Source of the DNA: RGIG6178 sp045612885
GTDB taxonomy: Bacteria > Bacillota_I > Bacilli_A > RFN20 > DUOF01
DNA: 40,743 nucleotides
Direction of reading: 5' to 3'
Assembly (NCBI GenBank): GCA_045612885.1
Contig: JAZKZZ010000024.1
Span: forward strand, 1 to 40,743
How positions within the stretch are numbered: position 1 is the first letter of the stretch; the number at the start of each line of letters is the position of its first letter. Below, in pieces: positions 13,601-21,090 of the stretch. The position numbers and the translations under genes were made by a program. The notes below the pieces were generated by a model. That model worked only from the letters and a program-made list of their open reading frames with translations, was not told the origin of the DNA and searched no databases.

Positions 13601-16600
13601 ATTTTTCTTCATACCCTTTATATTCAACAAAATAACCATCTTGGATTACATATTCAATGTTACCAATTTTATATACTCCTTCAACAGCGCTAATAATTTC
13701 AAATTCTTTTATGCCATCAGATGTTTTATCTCTATAACTAATTGCATAAATATAATTTGTTACAGCTTCGTTGAATTCGTCAAGATCAAAATTAATATCT
13801 AATACTTCTTTTGCTTTTTCTTTTATCTCAAGATTTGGATCATTTGGATCATAAGGAATATAACAATTTCCAGCACTTTCTGATTCACAAGATTGATATG
13901 AAACGCTTGCTTGGAAAATATTAATAGGGTTTGTTTTATAAAAATCAATAACTAAAGTAAAACTATCATCAGTCTCCGCTTCCACATCAACACTTGGTCC
14001 AATAGTACCAATAATGAAATAGAATGTATGCTTGTTATTCATTCTGTCATTAAATTCTATTGTTTGTAATTTCATTGGATTAGAACTATCATATTTGAAT
14101 GATTGTTTTATATATTTATTTACATCTTCTATACATCTTTCACTGTTATAAGGTTGACATTGAAGAGGATATCTATTGCCATTTACATAGAAGAAAGAAT
14201 AAGCATCCAAATCAATTAGATTTGTAATTGTGAAATCAGATTCTATATATAAAGGTTGCCCCGCTTCAGAACCATTCATAGATGGATATGCTTGTGTTGA
14301 AACGGTATCTGAACTTTCTTTCTTATACTCAATAGTAGGAGCAGTAGTGTCTAGACAAAAATATCTAGGTGTTCCTTTCTCTCCGTTGTTGTTACTATAA
14401 TAAACTTTATAACAAGCATTATGTAAGAAGAATATCGCATTACTTCCTTCGTAATAATTGATTCCATTAGAACTAACTGAATTAACAATTTGAGAATCAT
14501 TCATTAAAGAATGTGTCATTGTATATCCATCAATATTTAAAGTACCACCGAAGTAAACAGTTTTCCCCACGCCACTATAATAAGATGTTTTTCCATCTAA
14601 ACTTTCCACATTAAAAGTTAAACGAGTTTGAGTATTAGCAAATCCAACTGCTTTTGTGTATTCTTTTGTATTTAATTCTTGTTTATAAACCTCAACATTA
14701 CTGCTAGGTATACTTCCATTGTAAATGGTTTGTCTAGTACCAACAAAGTAATTGTTATATACAATAAAGTTTTCAATAACTTTTTTAAGTGTATTTAGAT
14801 TAGAGAATGCATATCCTCCTTTAGCAGTACAATTACCTACCGCATTACTAGCTACACTACAAGTATATACATCGTTATTTCCCGCTATATTTCCTCTATA
14901 ATCAATATAATATATAAAGTAAGGAGCTCCTGTGTTAATAATATCAGAGTATTGTACAGCACCAAGTTCTGTATAAGGTACACTACCATCCATTCTTACT
15001 ACTCTAGAAAATTCTTGATAATACGCAAACATTTTAGCGTACTCTATAGTAGCAAAAGCTGCACTTGTTTGATTCGATTTAACAAAAGTCTTATGAGGTT
15101 CTGCCTCATCTAAAACAAATTGCAATTCATAACCATTAGTGTTTCCGTTCTTAAAATAATACTCAATCATATCTTCAATAGTTTCATCATTATGAACATC
15201 ACCAGCAAATATATAATTGAAATTTGTTGTCTTAGGTCTACTTGGATAAGTAATAACCTCTGGACGATTATATGTATACCATTTTAAAACACCAGTAGTA
15301 GTTGAATCATTTAAATTTATAGGTTCTGGATCTTTAGTTATTTTTATAAGTCTATAAACATAAATCATAACTCCTGTTTTATCTTTTATTTCATAAGTCA
15401 TACTCGAAGTACCAACTGTAGATATATCAATAATAGCATCTTCATCTGTATTACATTCTTTTGATTTATACGGAGTTTTATTTTCGTCTTTGATATGACT
15501 TAAATCAAATTTTAAAAGATAACTACAATATTTATACTCAGCTGTATCACTAGTAACAAAAGGTAAAGTTTCATAATTAACAAATACTCTATTATCTAAA
15601 GAAACAAACAAAGCGTCTGTATAAGAAGTTCCTACTAAAGGATAATACACACCTAAGATCGAATTTGAATTTATACTTCCATAATAAGCATAGCCATAAT
15701 TCCAACCAGTGATACCGTTAATTTTATAGTCATCACTGTTTGAAGTAATGTCTAGAGTTGCTTCAAAACTGGATACATCTAATCTATAAACTAAACTTGA
15801 TACACCATCATTCATTCTACCTACAATTGCATACTCATTACCTTTTATTAGTTTAATACTATTAAATTCATCATCAACATTTCCACCCAATAAATAAGCA
15901 CCAGTTATATTTTGACCATCACTAGAAACTTTTAAGATAACTCCATCACTAAATCCTTGTCTGGTATTCACTGCTGCTAACACATTATTAGCATTAATTG
16001 AGTTAACTTCACTTCTACCTACAATAATATTTTCATTGTTATAAGAAATAATATCATTAAATACAGTATCAGCATCACTAATAATTGTACGATGTATAGG
16101 ATCTTCTCCTACACTGATATATGTATATAAACCATTTGAAATAGTAGAAGTAGCTTTTGTATAACCTACTGCATAAACTGTATCATTGCTTGAAAGAACG
16201 CTATTATATGCTCCTAAAACCTTATGAGTATAGAATCTAGTTGTAGTGTTCCCCTCATATTTATCAACAATTGGGTATCCATTGCTATCTTGACCAGCAA
16301 CATAAAGAACCCCACTATCTAAATATGCCCCATTATAAATACTATTAGAACTCACATAATCAGAATCCGTTACTTGAGATATACTAGCCACACCTTCAGT
16401 TACAGTAATTTTATATTGAATAAATACCCCATTACCCTCACTGTTATTACCTATAAGATAGTAATTATCTCCATTTTTGATAACTTCCTTAGCAACGAAA
16501 GATTTTAAAGGATCTTTTAATTCTAAGGAACCTGCACTAGCCTCTCTACCCAAAGAATCTTTGATAACTACATAAGTAGCCTCTTTGTGTACTATAAAGT

Positions 16601-17060
16601 TAGCAAAATAATAATCATTTACAATAAAACTATCAATAACCTCAGCATCACTTGTATCATCAAAACTAAATGTTACAGGACTGTAGTTATTTGATGTTTC
16701 CAAATTACTATTTAAAACTCTCACATAACGATAAATGGTACCAGTAACATCATTACTACCATCTTTATAAGTGTAATTATATCCTACAGTAAAATGTCCT
16801 GAACTTGAAGGAACAAAAGAATCCCCCTGTTTTTCAACTCCATTTATTGTAAGTGACTTAATTGTAATATCACACCCACTAGAAGTTAATCTAGTGTCTG
16901 TCCACCTACTTACATCTCCTGCTAAAGTTAAGTATTGATTACCATCACTAAACTTAACCTCGCATGCAGCATTAACTTTTATAAATGAAAAAATTGCAAA
17001 AGCAAAAACACTCATTACAAAAATAATACCCTTATTTAATATACTTTTTCTAGAACGCAT
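4602..17060 (-). CDS. Giant secreted Ig-like-repeat surface protein (about 4152 aa)
   Basis: Very large surface protein, function unknown; an adhesin or cell-envelope filament is plausible. The N-terminus is a Sec signal peptide (basic MRSRK, hydrophobic core, likely cleavage after KVNA). Roughly residues 100-500 contain strand-rich repeats with phrases such as YAVGYTK, IIVGRSE, YAIVGRM and LYVAGQD, suggestive of a beta-propeller. From about 900 to the end there are many Ig-like modules opening with DxxxP linkers (DTTAPTIEY, DKTPPSVVL, IDLVPPRVE, DKLAPIIDF, NDTKNPGID, DNRGPDITF, DNQVPIIIV) and closing with a D..GN strand. Many modules contain close cysteine pairs. The C-terminus has one membrane segment (WTMIIVSMLGLLWPAYRVFI) and a KKKVRVI tail, with no LPXTG sorting motif. 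I chose ATG 17060 over an in-frame GTG at 17069 because AAAGG is better spaced for the ATG. Confidence 0.9.
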   Translation of the reverse strand: MRSRKSILNKGIIFVMSVFAFAIFSFIKVNAACEVKFSDGNQYLTLAGDVSRWTDTRLTSSGCDITIKSLTINGVEKQGDSFVPSSSGHFTVGYNYTYKDGSNDVTGTIYRYVRVLNSNLETSNNYSPVTFSFDDTSDAEVIDSFIVNDYYFANFIVHKEATYVVIKDSLGREASAGSLELKDPLKSFVAKEVIKNGDNYYLIGNNSEGNGVFIQYKITVTEGVASISQVTDSDYVSSNSIYNGAYLDSGVLYVAGQDSNGYPIVDKYEGNTTTRFYTHKVLGAYNSVLSSNDTVYAVGYTKATSTISNGLYTYISVGEDPIHRTIISDADTVFNDIISYNNENIIVGRSEVNSINANNVLAAVNTRQGFSDGVILKVSSDGQNITGAYLLGGNVDDEFNSIKLIKGNEYAIVGRMNDGVSSLVYRLDVSSFEATLDITSNSDDYKINGITGWNYGYAYYGSINSNSILGVYYPLVGTSYTDALFVSLDNRVFVNYETLPFVTSDTAEYKYCSYLLKFDLSHIKDENKTPYKSKECNTDEDAIIDISTVGTSSMTYEIKDKTGVMIYVYRLIKITKDPEPINLNDSTTTGVLKWYTYNRPEVITYPSRPKTTNFNYIFAGDVHNDETIEDMIEYYFKNGNTNGYELQFVLDEAEPHKTFVKSNQTSAAFATIEYAKMFAYYQEFSRVVRMDGSVPYTELGAVQYSDIINTGAPYFIYYIDYRGNIAGNNDVYTCSVASNAVGNCTAKGGYAFSNLNTLKKVIENFIVYNNYFVGTRQTIYNGSIPSSNVEVYKQELNTKEYTKAVGFANTQTRLTFNVESLDGKTSYYSGVGKTVYFGGTLNIDGYTMTHSLMNDSQIVNSVSSNGINYYEGSNAIFFLHNACYKVYYSNNNGEKGTPRYFCLDTTAPTIEYKKESSDTVSTQAYPSMNGSEAGQPLYIESDFTITNLIDLDAYSFFYVNGNRYPLQCQPYNSERCIEDVNKYIKQSFKYDSSNPMKLQTIEFNDRMNNKHTFYFIIGTIGPSVDVEAETDDSFTLVIDFYKTNPINIFQASVSYQSCESESAGNCYIPYDPNDPNLEIKEKAKEVLDINFDLDEFNEAVTNYIYAISYRDKTSDGIKEFEIISAVEGVYKIGNIEYVIQDGYFVEYKGYEEKYQLNSDNIFDYKGTFYSYNSITGSIQKLSIDMETGEFLNDGDSITLANDVFKFESTGKLYTIKTYDDATFVEVMPSRYPILADDSFKLGETKYTIDYEKEELAYANPEIQELRRIKLDFVRTTLNNIETAGVIIPKTQIVIDEKTGFPVIDEETRNPVYVIVDEETLHFNVVDGVYTFMISNSFPPFVDSVETKINVQPLELNVGYVSYIEGLDDSTIVHNKALEFDSEYNSDAALTTLFVTRLTDQFRYPLPIETVANSNLARYEGTHFLDRAVYFSYPRTKSNDTNVLIIRVYESKNAYGLPSTDNDTACTEVIIYGDAYKGINPIKTPLCGTVIPIEYSNIASNLPTLNDLGIHKLRISEEPFFALNGQSVFYDIYLKSFEKDKNGIYQPSAVTANKSFYLDSISPEEDTLDVYVYDTDTNQKDPSNIFTLVDGIYTLSNNIGSTLNVAVDIDWYSAGVIGDHKENKLMLMTIFDGAATSTCNVFQLVNNENYETECRNYIDVNESFSTLDEFKMVFSQTGTYELTFADSSGNAVTYRFTIDKTPPSVVLTGASMNIDNQEIMLSYEQDGNYYILSYVKNAKFNFMLQDLSEVTSYCYYFDYGQGTIQTICPPVTDVNLTISVNDYYDIENYLITNALDMNITLVIWAYDKEGNHNEDNPAKVLFWVDYQKPTVTEAPTNNNVNTSVVGELSDSLIDKTITVVTGDYSGREIICDVENGFSFLDTRYEKAYEFAIMCGDTHTAGKDDYPTLYQFANPVFIKFYEWDGTQRGEIFNFGMATGERFARWIYITVVDSVGNESEDYVIVPISVIDLVPPRVEKVEKEVDGNRELLDYITYTYQGSDGNYPVYLANGKVFVTFSENVAKIESCKVIVGNRINGVLNTLYGEDGQGACNDPLYGVNYYTNQEFTYADSMIEFEFDNTMDGTYKIIIFEVKDFVVEQGSGKVVVVIDKLAPIIDFVENGYKNENIEYVMGKEVYGASYASGGYTQHVKPEDDQQTTLKVTVSYAKYAPDVTYNNYILKGKNNGKNVYEAVNNGLERELGEKYYLLVKASSLVNKKCIDKEIVANESYCYVEDAQSSYYFNSFLNDESGNVWKPVSEINSSAIGVYRISYYVTDYVGNISSTIYKKVFVNDTKNPGIDIYDESGTNSLYTNVTGTGHKFNGKLNQIVSFQGTDYKNIENGRVTSSQTRIVLYRCPVENYENNSCNINQILFSDDTAGKLSKGESTASLYVLGTKLVNGIYKAFVYDMGGYVNLSAVNITHKSGVNQSEEVYSLTYNTSYVYFAVNKTNIDANYTIYGNKYEDDYTDGNFSFVYSDINYYQVTNSDLSQDVYLVRYLNGQYQDVSAKNAIGYAGDQPEYDGNGDIVTVTYRDSEGRIIYQVEYKEYQVDNGLYLHETYHRIIMAGNNQNSTSVCLIVNGENDCASEDVVYQVISVNAYIYPEGSYILQMVDRYGNISGVYNGTDFISEVETLVIDNTPYTENKDQNKASGVNYWFSVPKRVLTSNDSIYFTNLIGVSNNSDVEVLQDKYEGNFNSDFFYAFASKKEAQEYLISIYSKEILLQLSSAAKKFTFYAIDGSSHDYTGDVSTILYGQNNEGGLRSTLNNMVYTTYTPNSSFSDEDIRQIAYTGPNVKNSMYKYAYLLVTTTLENHIISKKYEFKGDSCVETRENEECIKIDLRIVPKNYQINLHVDNTDVVNLRCVELGDNNELDNGCNKKITQNSTHLFIETEEYKYHRNVVYYGLTAYTNETSVEYVELGDYIPLSEFTKYYKQGQNYYEIEDDTKNYQEYIWVDSKFVAISDIKNTNLLVEQKNACTFNSKSYDACVFVTYLPRYSKRGDGKYIPSESGKYYYNYYTKTYSDDKKAVMNTIGANSTFSNDGQRSEDTNGENIPVKVTTTSQNIGFDVKLSKITNKKIYLELFNSQNSANTSIFEINAIKSGEKYTEVYSYATLIINTIVYNINNPRYLTISKDGTSYKCVIDIDINSTYDITIIDRAGNQISLAFSHSNYTPDITYTKVNEETTSDVLIGINTASTVSKISKMDVKVIKYEENENGEWVSESYTNSINASCLFYITDVADYSYVSALEMKLTYSPQEYCSGVYRIQVSDNHNNTRYKDIVFNPYSNLFTYEVDVTKTIEYSEKEINGAITNGSFSITVDTKLYYLVINQYAPYSNLDLQAPLNTLTLKSFDSNTTIGTCLISINNTGVKDSEYQVTISGGALGCDGIYTVDTVNKFSETIVKLGLTELVGANQDVITSRVMYNSSETIEIDTTVPVSDYIGEETFFNLYVDGTLNENDTKTLIDTGSVTYKNQYIAIHWGGTKDHSLTYLKYSIRLKSAPEGSWNTETSGVTYEGAYNSSYSYTPAGEGEYVFEFIFTDALNNENAEKIYRIYITIETPKVGLFEVGDNPSNIGDQYENGTRISYQTILKCLDHVGSTYIPKDCNPTEYIYNIYFNDIDASSAYMNIKDETYYVNDIISKDAIWLKNLKKDISKLILEAEEIVIKVVVSVPGKSEIKTEVSVIIDNRGPDITFSGVNVGSIYKGEVTIKIRADDDKDTSNTATVYKCDVNPFEYEDCLVYNSKKELVTSDVVIGEFEKDEYTFTVSSNYSGYFYVVASDDLGNVSIDAITLDNQVPIIIVSSNGVPLARNMYTNTNVTVKVEDVISQQNSTFTIEYTPLLTKDPKTGKFLPPSGCQSSGSILSCEGKYVLTPVDGIGNTGRGMTFYIYKQTPKASLAIDDKLTDMDKPGYRVGEEAYLLWDDDYKIEQNKDDLYAPLVSITLDGKIYHSKYDEERKMYVGDKVTEIGEHMIVLTDAAGNRKTIVFTINNTSKVCINGLEIEVKFQAYHDIDNLYIGGEDGFKYSKDDVVIFALPSDVTSSECIGKGLLGYTTLDSENSNYLIKDDRIAELFNKHEYNFVEYGFISPKAIQEVRNVGGTVVVFVVSKDIANGKLGYTVGTNAFKEDPIGWTMIIVSMLGLLWPAYRVFIKKKVRVI

Positions 17061-17087
17061 ATACCCCACTGCCTTTCATACATTTTA

Positions 17088-17117
17088 ATTATAAATTAAA
17101 AAGAGCAAATTCTTCAA
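17088..17117 (-). promoter_or_regulatory. Candidate sigma-A promoter of the giant surface-protein gene
   Basis: On the minus strand TTGAAG (17117-17112) and TATAAT (17093-17088) are separated by 18 bases, about 30 bases before the chosen ATG. The -35 falls in the loop of the folD terminator, so the two elements overlap. Confidence 0.5.
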
Positions 17118-17127
17118 TGATTTGCCC
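17098..17127 (-). terminator. Rho-independent terminator after folD
   Basis: GGGCAAAT, a nine-base loop, ATTTGCTC and TTTTT on the minus strand: an eight-pair stem (one G-U) with a T-run. It ends the clpC-dus-folD unit. Confidence 0.85.
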
Positions 17128-17173
17128 TGTTATAATGTCAATATTTGTGAGAAATTGTCTCTATTTGTTTATC

Positions 17174-18013
17174 TTAGTCTCGTTTTTCCATTTTTCTCCT
17201 AAAAGATTCTACCGTTTGAGTAAGTAACATGCTAATTGTCATCGGTCCTACTCCTCCTGGAACCGGAGTATAAGCACTAGCTATTTGATAAGCAGATTTA
17301 TCTACATCTCCAATATTACCTTTATTATATCCAGCATCAAGTATAATAACCCCTTCTTTTAACCATTCTTTTTTTATAAACTCAGGTTTTCCTACGCATG
17401 CTACAACAATATCCGCATTCTTTAAATGAGACTCTAAATTAACCGTTTTACTATGTGCAATAGTAACTGTAGCGTTTTTATTTAAAAGTAACATACTAAC
17501 TGGTTTCCCTAAAATAGCACTTCTACCTACAATTACTGCGTGCTTACCACTAACGTCGATATTGTAATGCTCGATAAGTTTAATAATTCCTAATGGAGTA
17601 GCGCTCTTAAATGCAAATTTTCCATTACTGAAAGCTCCAAAACTCGCGCTATTTACCCCATCTACATCTTTATTAACGCTTATACAATCAAAACACTTTG
17701 ATTCATCGATGTGATTAGGGATAGGGTGTTGCAATAAAATCCCATCAACATTTTCATTACTATTTAATTCTTTTATTTTATTTATCAATTCTTCTTCACT
17801 AACAGAATTCTCAAACTCTACATGAATCGAATCTATTCCTACTCTTTTACAAGCATTTTCTTTCATTTTTACATATGTTACTGATGCAGGATTATCTCCT
17901 ACTAAGATCGTTGCTAAAGTAGGTGCTTTTTTATATTTTGATTTTAAATTTTCTACTTCTTCTTTTAGTTTGTTTTCATTTTCTTTAGCTAAACTTTTAC
18001 CATCTAAAATCAT
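17174..18013 (-). CDS. folD: Bifunctional methylenetetrahydrofolate dehydrogenase/cyclohydrolase
   Basis: Interconverts 5,10-methylene-, 5,10-methenyl- and 10-formyl-tetrahydrofolate with NADP+, supplying one-carbon units for purines and formyl-Met. The 279-aa length is typical of the family. Visible signatures are the catalytic YVKMKENACKRVGI (Tyr and Lys of the YxxxK motif), DGILLQHPIP, the DVDGV loop, the nucleotide-binding VIVGRSAILGKPVSMLLL segment and the C-terminal TPVPGGVGPMTISML. The ATG overlaps the dus stop by four bases (ATGA), implying translational coupling. A strong terminator follows. Confidence 0.97.
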   Translation of the reverse strand: MILDGKSLAKENENKLKEEVENLKSKYKKAPTLATILVGDNPASVTYVKMKENACKRVGIDSIHVEFENSVSEEELINKIKELNSNENVDGILLQHPIPNHIDESKCFDCISVNKDVDGVNSASFGAFSNGKFAFKSATPLGIIKLIEHYNIDVSGKHAVIVGRSAILGKPVSMLLLNKNATVTIAHSKTVNLESHLKNADIVVACVGKPEFIKKEWLKEGVIILDAGYNKGNIGDVDKSAYQIASAYTPVPGGVGPMTISMLLTQTVESFRRKMEKRD

Positions 18014-18987
18014 AATATTTCCTCCAATTCTTTTAAAAACTCTGTTAGTAAATTTTCTAATTCACGATATGTAGTTATTTCATTTATTTTAACTTTCATA
18101 TAACTCGCATTAGGCATGCCTTTAATATAAAAACATGCTAACCCTCTCATTTCTTTTATAGCGATACTTTCACCTTTTAATTCAATTAAATCTCTAGCAT
18201 GTTCTAAACAAACATTAATTCTCTCTTTATATGTTGGCTTTTCTAATATTTTACCAGTATTTAAATAATGATTTATCTCTTTAAAAATCCAAGGGTTACC
18301 TATGCTTCCTCTACCTATACTTATAGCATCACACCCAGTATATTCAAAAGTATGAATAGCACTCTCTATATCCACAATATCTCCATTAGCCACAACTGGA
18401 ATATTGACGTTTTCTTTAACTTTTTTTATCCAATCTAAATTTACTTTTCCACCATAAAAATCACTTCTAGTTCTCCCATGAACACAAATCATTTTTACTC
18501 CTGCTTCTTCTAACTTTTTAGCCATTTCAACAACATTGATATTATCATGATCAAAGCCAAGTCTTATTTTAGCGGTTACTGGTTTATCACTCGCTTCTAC
18601 AATAGCTTTAACCTTATCATAACTATCTTCAATATCTTTTAACCAATAACTTCCCGCTCTAGCTTTAATTACTTTATTAACAGGGCATCCCATATTAATA
18701 TCTAAAACATCATGATTACCTATTTTGTTTAATATTTTTACTGCCTTAACTAAATATTCTTTATCTCCACCAAATATCTGTAAAGAACACGGATGTTCAT
18801 CAGGCTCTATTCCTATCATTTCTAATGTTTTTTTACTATCGAAACAAAGAGCTTTATCACTTATCATTTCACTCACAACAAGCCCCGCTCCATATTTAAC
18901 CATTAATTTTCTATAAACTGAATTTGTATATCCTGCAAGTGGCGCTAAAAAGACTCTTGATGTAACTTCAATACCATTAAGATTCAC
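18010..18987 (-). CDS. dus: tRNA-dihydrouridine synthase, DusB-like
   Basis: FMN-dependent enzyme reducing uridine to dihydrouridine in tRNA. The 325-aa protein has a TIM-barrel dihydrouridine synthase domain. APLAGYTNSVYRKL at the N-terminus and SLQIFGGD are flavin-site motifs, LDINMGCPVNKV carries the catalytic cysteine, CVHGRTRSDFY and PVVANGDI are later barrel strands, and GRGSIGNPWIFKEI binds phosphate. A helical tRNA-binding tail follows. It is closest in pattern to the DusB/NifR3 group; exact tRNA position cannot be assigned from sequence. The start is a GTG preceded by a GGTGGTGGT run rather than a classic AGGAGG. It sits 33 bases after clpC and overlaps folD. Confidence 0.93.
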   Translation of the reverse strand: MNLNGIEVTSRVFLAPLAGYTNSVYRKLMVKYGAGLVVSEMISDKALCFDSKKTLEMIGIEPDEHPCSLQIFGGDKEYLVKAVKILNKIGNHDVLDINMGCPVNKVIKARAGSYWLKDIEDSYDKVKAIVEASDKPVTAKIRLGFDHDNINVVEMAKKLEEAGVKMICVHGRTRSDFYGGKVNLDWIKKVKENVNIPVVANGDIVDIESAIHTFEYTGCDAISIGRGSIGNPWIFKEINHYLNTGKILEKPTYKERINVCLEHARDLIELKGESIAIKEMRGLACFYIKGMPNASYMKVKINEITTYRELENLLTEFLKELEEIL

Positions 18988-19020
18988 ACTACCACCACCA
19001 CTAATGATATTTTAGAGTAA

Positions 19021-21078
19021 CTACACTTTTATTTCTACTTTATTTGTAACTTCTTTTATTATTTCGTTCTTTAATTTTCTTTTTAACTCTCTAACACCAT
19101 TAAATTTGTAATCAAATTTAGTTAAAATCGTTTCACTTTCAAATTCAAATAAGCAATTATTTTTATAATTATTAAGATAATTTGACGCTATTTGTTTATA
19201 TTTAGATTCATCTAGACTATTGAAATAAATCACTTCATCTATCCTATTTAAAAATTCCTCTTTAAAGAATTTTTTTACTAACTTATCAATTTCTTCCTTG
19301 TTTTGATCAACTTTATTAAAACCTACATTATCTTTTTTATTACAATATCCTAAATTACTTGTCATTATAATGATTGAATTAGAAAAATCTATCTTTCTTT
19401 TTTTTGCATCTATAAGATACCCCTCATCTAAAATGTTTAAAAATAGATTTATTACATCTTTATGTGCTTTTTCAATTTCATCTAAGATAACAACACTATT
19501 GGGGTTCATTTTAATTCCATTAAGTAAAAAAGTTTCAGATTCATGTCCAATATAGCCTGGGTTAGCTCCTAAAATTTTACTAACACTGCTAGGATCACTG
19601 TATGCTTCCATATCTAATTTAATGTAGGCATCTTCTCTATCAAAGTATTCTCTAGCAAGTTCTTTAGCGAGTTCTGTTTTTCCAACTCCACTTTCACCTA
19701 AAAATAAAAACACTCCTAAAGGTTTGTTTTTTTCTTTAAATCCTTTATTTACCAATTCTAAACTATAACAAATTTTATCTATTGCACTTTCTTGTCCAAT
19801 GATTTTTTTGTTTAATTTTTCCTTTAATTTGTTAATATTTTTAGTTTCTATATTTACCTTAAATAATTCTAATAAAGCTTTATCAATTTCTTCTTTTCTT
19901 ATTGATTTTGAATAATTTTTCTTAGCTAATACAGCACTATAATCTAACATATCTATAGCCTTATCTGGAAACTTCTTTTCTTTTACATATTTATCTAAAA
20001 CATCTATCATATAATTTACTATTTCACTAGATATATTCACTTTATGATATAAGGAGTAATCTTCTTTTATTTTATTTAAAATATCTCGAGTGTCATTTAC
20101 GCTAACTTCATCTAATTTAATTAACATAAATCTTCTTTCAACAGCTTTTTCTTTTTCAATCAATTTTACATATTCATCATATGTTGTAGCACCAATGACA
20201 CTAATATCTTGTCTAGCTAAATATGGTTTAAGAATGTTACTTGCATCTATAGCACCTTCCGCTCCACCTGCTCCAATAATATTATGAATTTCATCAATGA
20301 AAATAATTGCGTTTTTCTCATCTTTAATTTTTTTTAATATCTTTTTTAGTTTTTCTTCAAATTCTCCTCGATATTTAGTACCTGCCACAATCGAAGATAA
20401 ATCTAATTCATAAATGGTTTTATTTTTTAATTCTTCATGAACTTCTTTATTGGCAATTTTATAAGCTAAAAATTCCACTAAAGCTGTTTTACCAACCCCT
20501 GCATCTCCAACAATTAAAACATTGGCCTTTTGCTTCTTTAAAAGTGTATTTTGAATTATCTCAATCTCCTTATCTCTTTTATACACTTTTATTGGATTTT
20601 CCATCATTTTTTTATTTAAATTTGTTAACTCTTCAACACTATCTAATAAACATATTCTTTTAACTTCCAATTTATCTAATAAAAACTTAATATCACAGCC
20701 ATATTTGTTTAATATCTCTCTTGCTACACAATCATCTTTTTTTATTAAAGAATACATAAGCACTTCTTCACTTATCTTGTCTTCGTTTGCTTTTTTAGAT
20801 ATCTGCGTTGCACTGCTTAATATTTCTTTTAAAGAAAGTGTATATTCCATATAAAAAGGCAATTCTTCATTACTTGGAAATGCCTCTAATAATTCTTTTT
20901 TTACCTTTTCAAAATCTAACTTATATATTTCTAATAATTTCTTTAATTTATTATCTTTTACTTTTAGAAAACTTAATAACAAATGTTCACTGCCCACATT
21001 ACAATGACCAAAATCAAACGCTAAACTTTCTGCAATTGCAATATATTTGCCTGCTTTAGATGAAAAATCTTCAAGCAT
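19021..21078 (-). CDS. clpC: Compact Clp ATPase, ClpC/ClpA type lacking the middle domain
   Basis: AAA+ unfoldase that feeds proteins to ClpP. The 685-aa protein has an N-terminal Clp repeat domain (residues 1-145, with HCNVGSEHLLLSFLK), a first AAA+ module (Walker A GDAGVGKT at 191-198, Walker B IIFIDEIHNIIGAGG, pore loop KYRGEF) and a second (Walker A GESGVGKTE from 461, pore GYIG, Walker B VVILDEIEKAH, FLNRIDEV). VGF after MTSNLGY is in the place of the ClpP-docking loop. Between PDKAIDMLD (372-380) and IIGQE (427) there are only about 47 residues, so the coiled-coil M domain that binds McsB/MecA in ClpC (usual length about 810) is missing. No ctsR, mcsA or mcsB is adjacent. GGAGGG precedes the ATG. 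The gene replaces veg/sspF, which follow yabG in Bacillus. Confidence 0.9.
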   Translation of the reverse strand: MLEDFSSKAGKYIAIAESLAFDFGHCNVGSEHLLLSFLKVKDNKLKKLLEIYKLDFEKVKKELLEAFPSNEELPFYMEYTLSLKEILSSATQISKKANEDKISEEVLMYSLIKKDDCVAREILNKYGCDIKFLLDKLEVKRICLLDSVEELTNLNKKMMENPIKVYKRDKEIEIIQNTLLKKQKANVLIVGDAGVGKTALVEFLAYKIANKEVHEELKNKTIYELDLSSIVAGTKYRGEFEEKLKKILKKIKDEKNAIIFIDEIHNIIGAGGAEGAIDASNILKPYLARQDISVIGATTYDEYVKLIEKEKAVERRFMLIKLDEVSVNDTRDILNKIKEDYSLYHKVNISSEIVNYMIDVLDKYVKEKKFPDKAIDMLDYSAVLAKKNYSKSIRKEEIDKALLELFKVNIETKNINKLKEKLNKKIIGQESAIDKICYSLELVNKGFKEKNKPLGVFLFLGESGVGKTELAKELAREYFDREDAYIKLDMEAYSDPSSVSKILGANPGYIGHESETFLLNGIKMNPNSVVILDEIEKAHKDVINLFLNILDEGYLIDAKKRKIDFSNSIIIMTSNLGYCNKKDNVGFNKVDQNKEEIDKLVKKFFKEEFLNRIDEVIYFNSLDESKYKQIASNYLNNYKNNCLFEFESETILTKFDYKFNGVRELKRKLKNEIIKEVTNKVEIKV

Positions 21079-21090
21079 TAATATCCCTCC

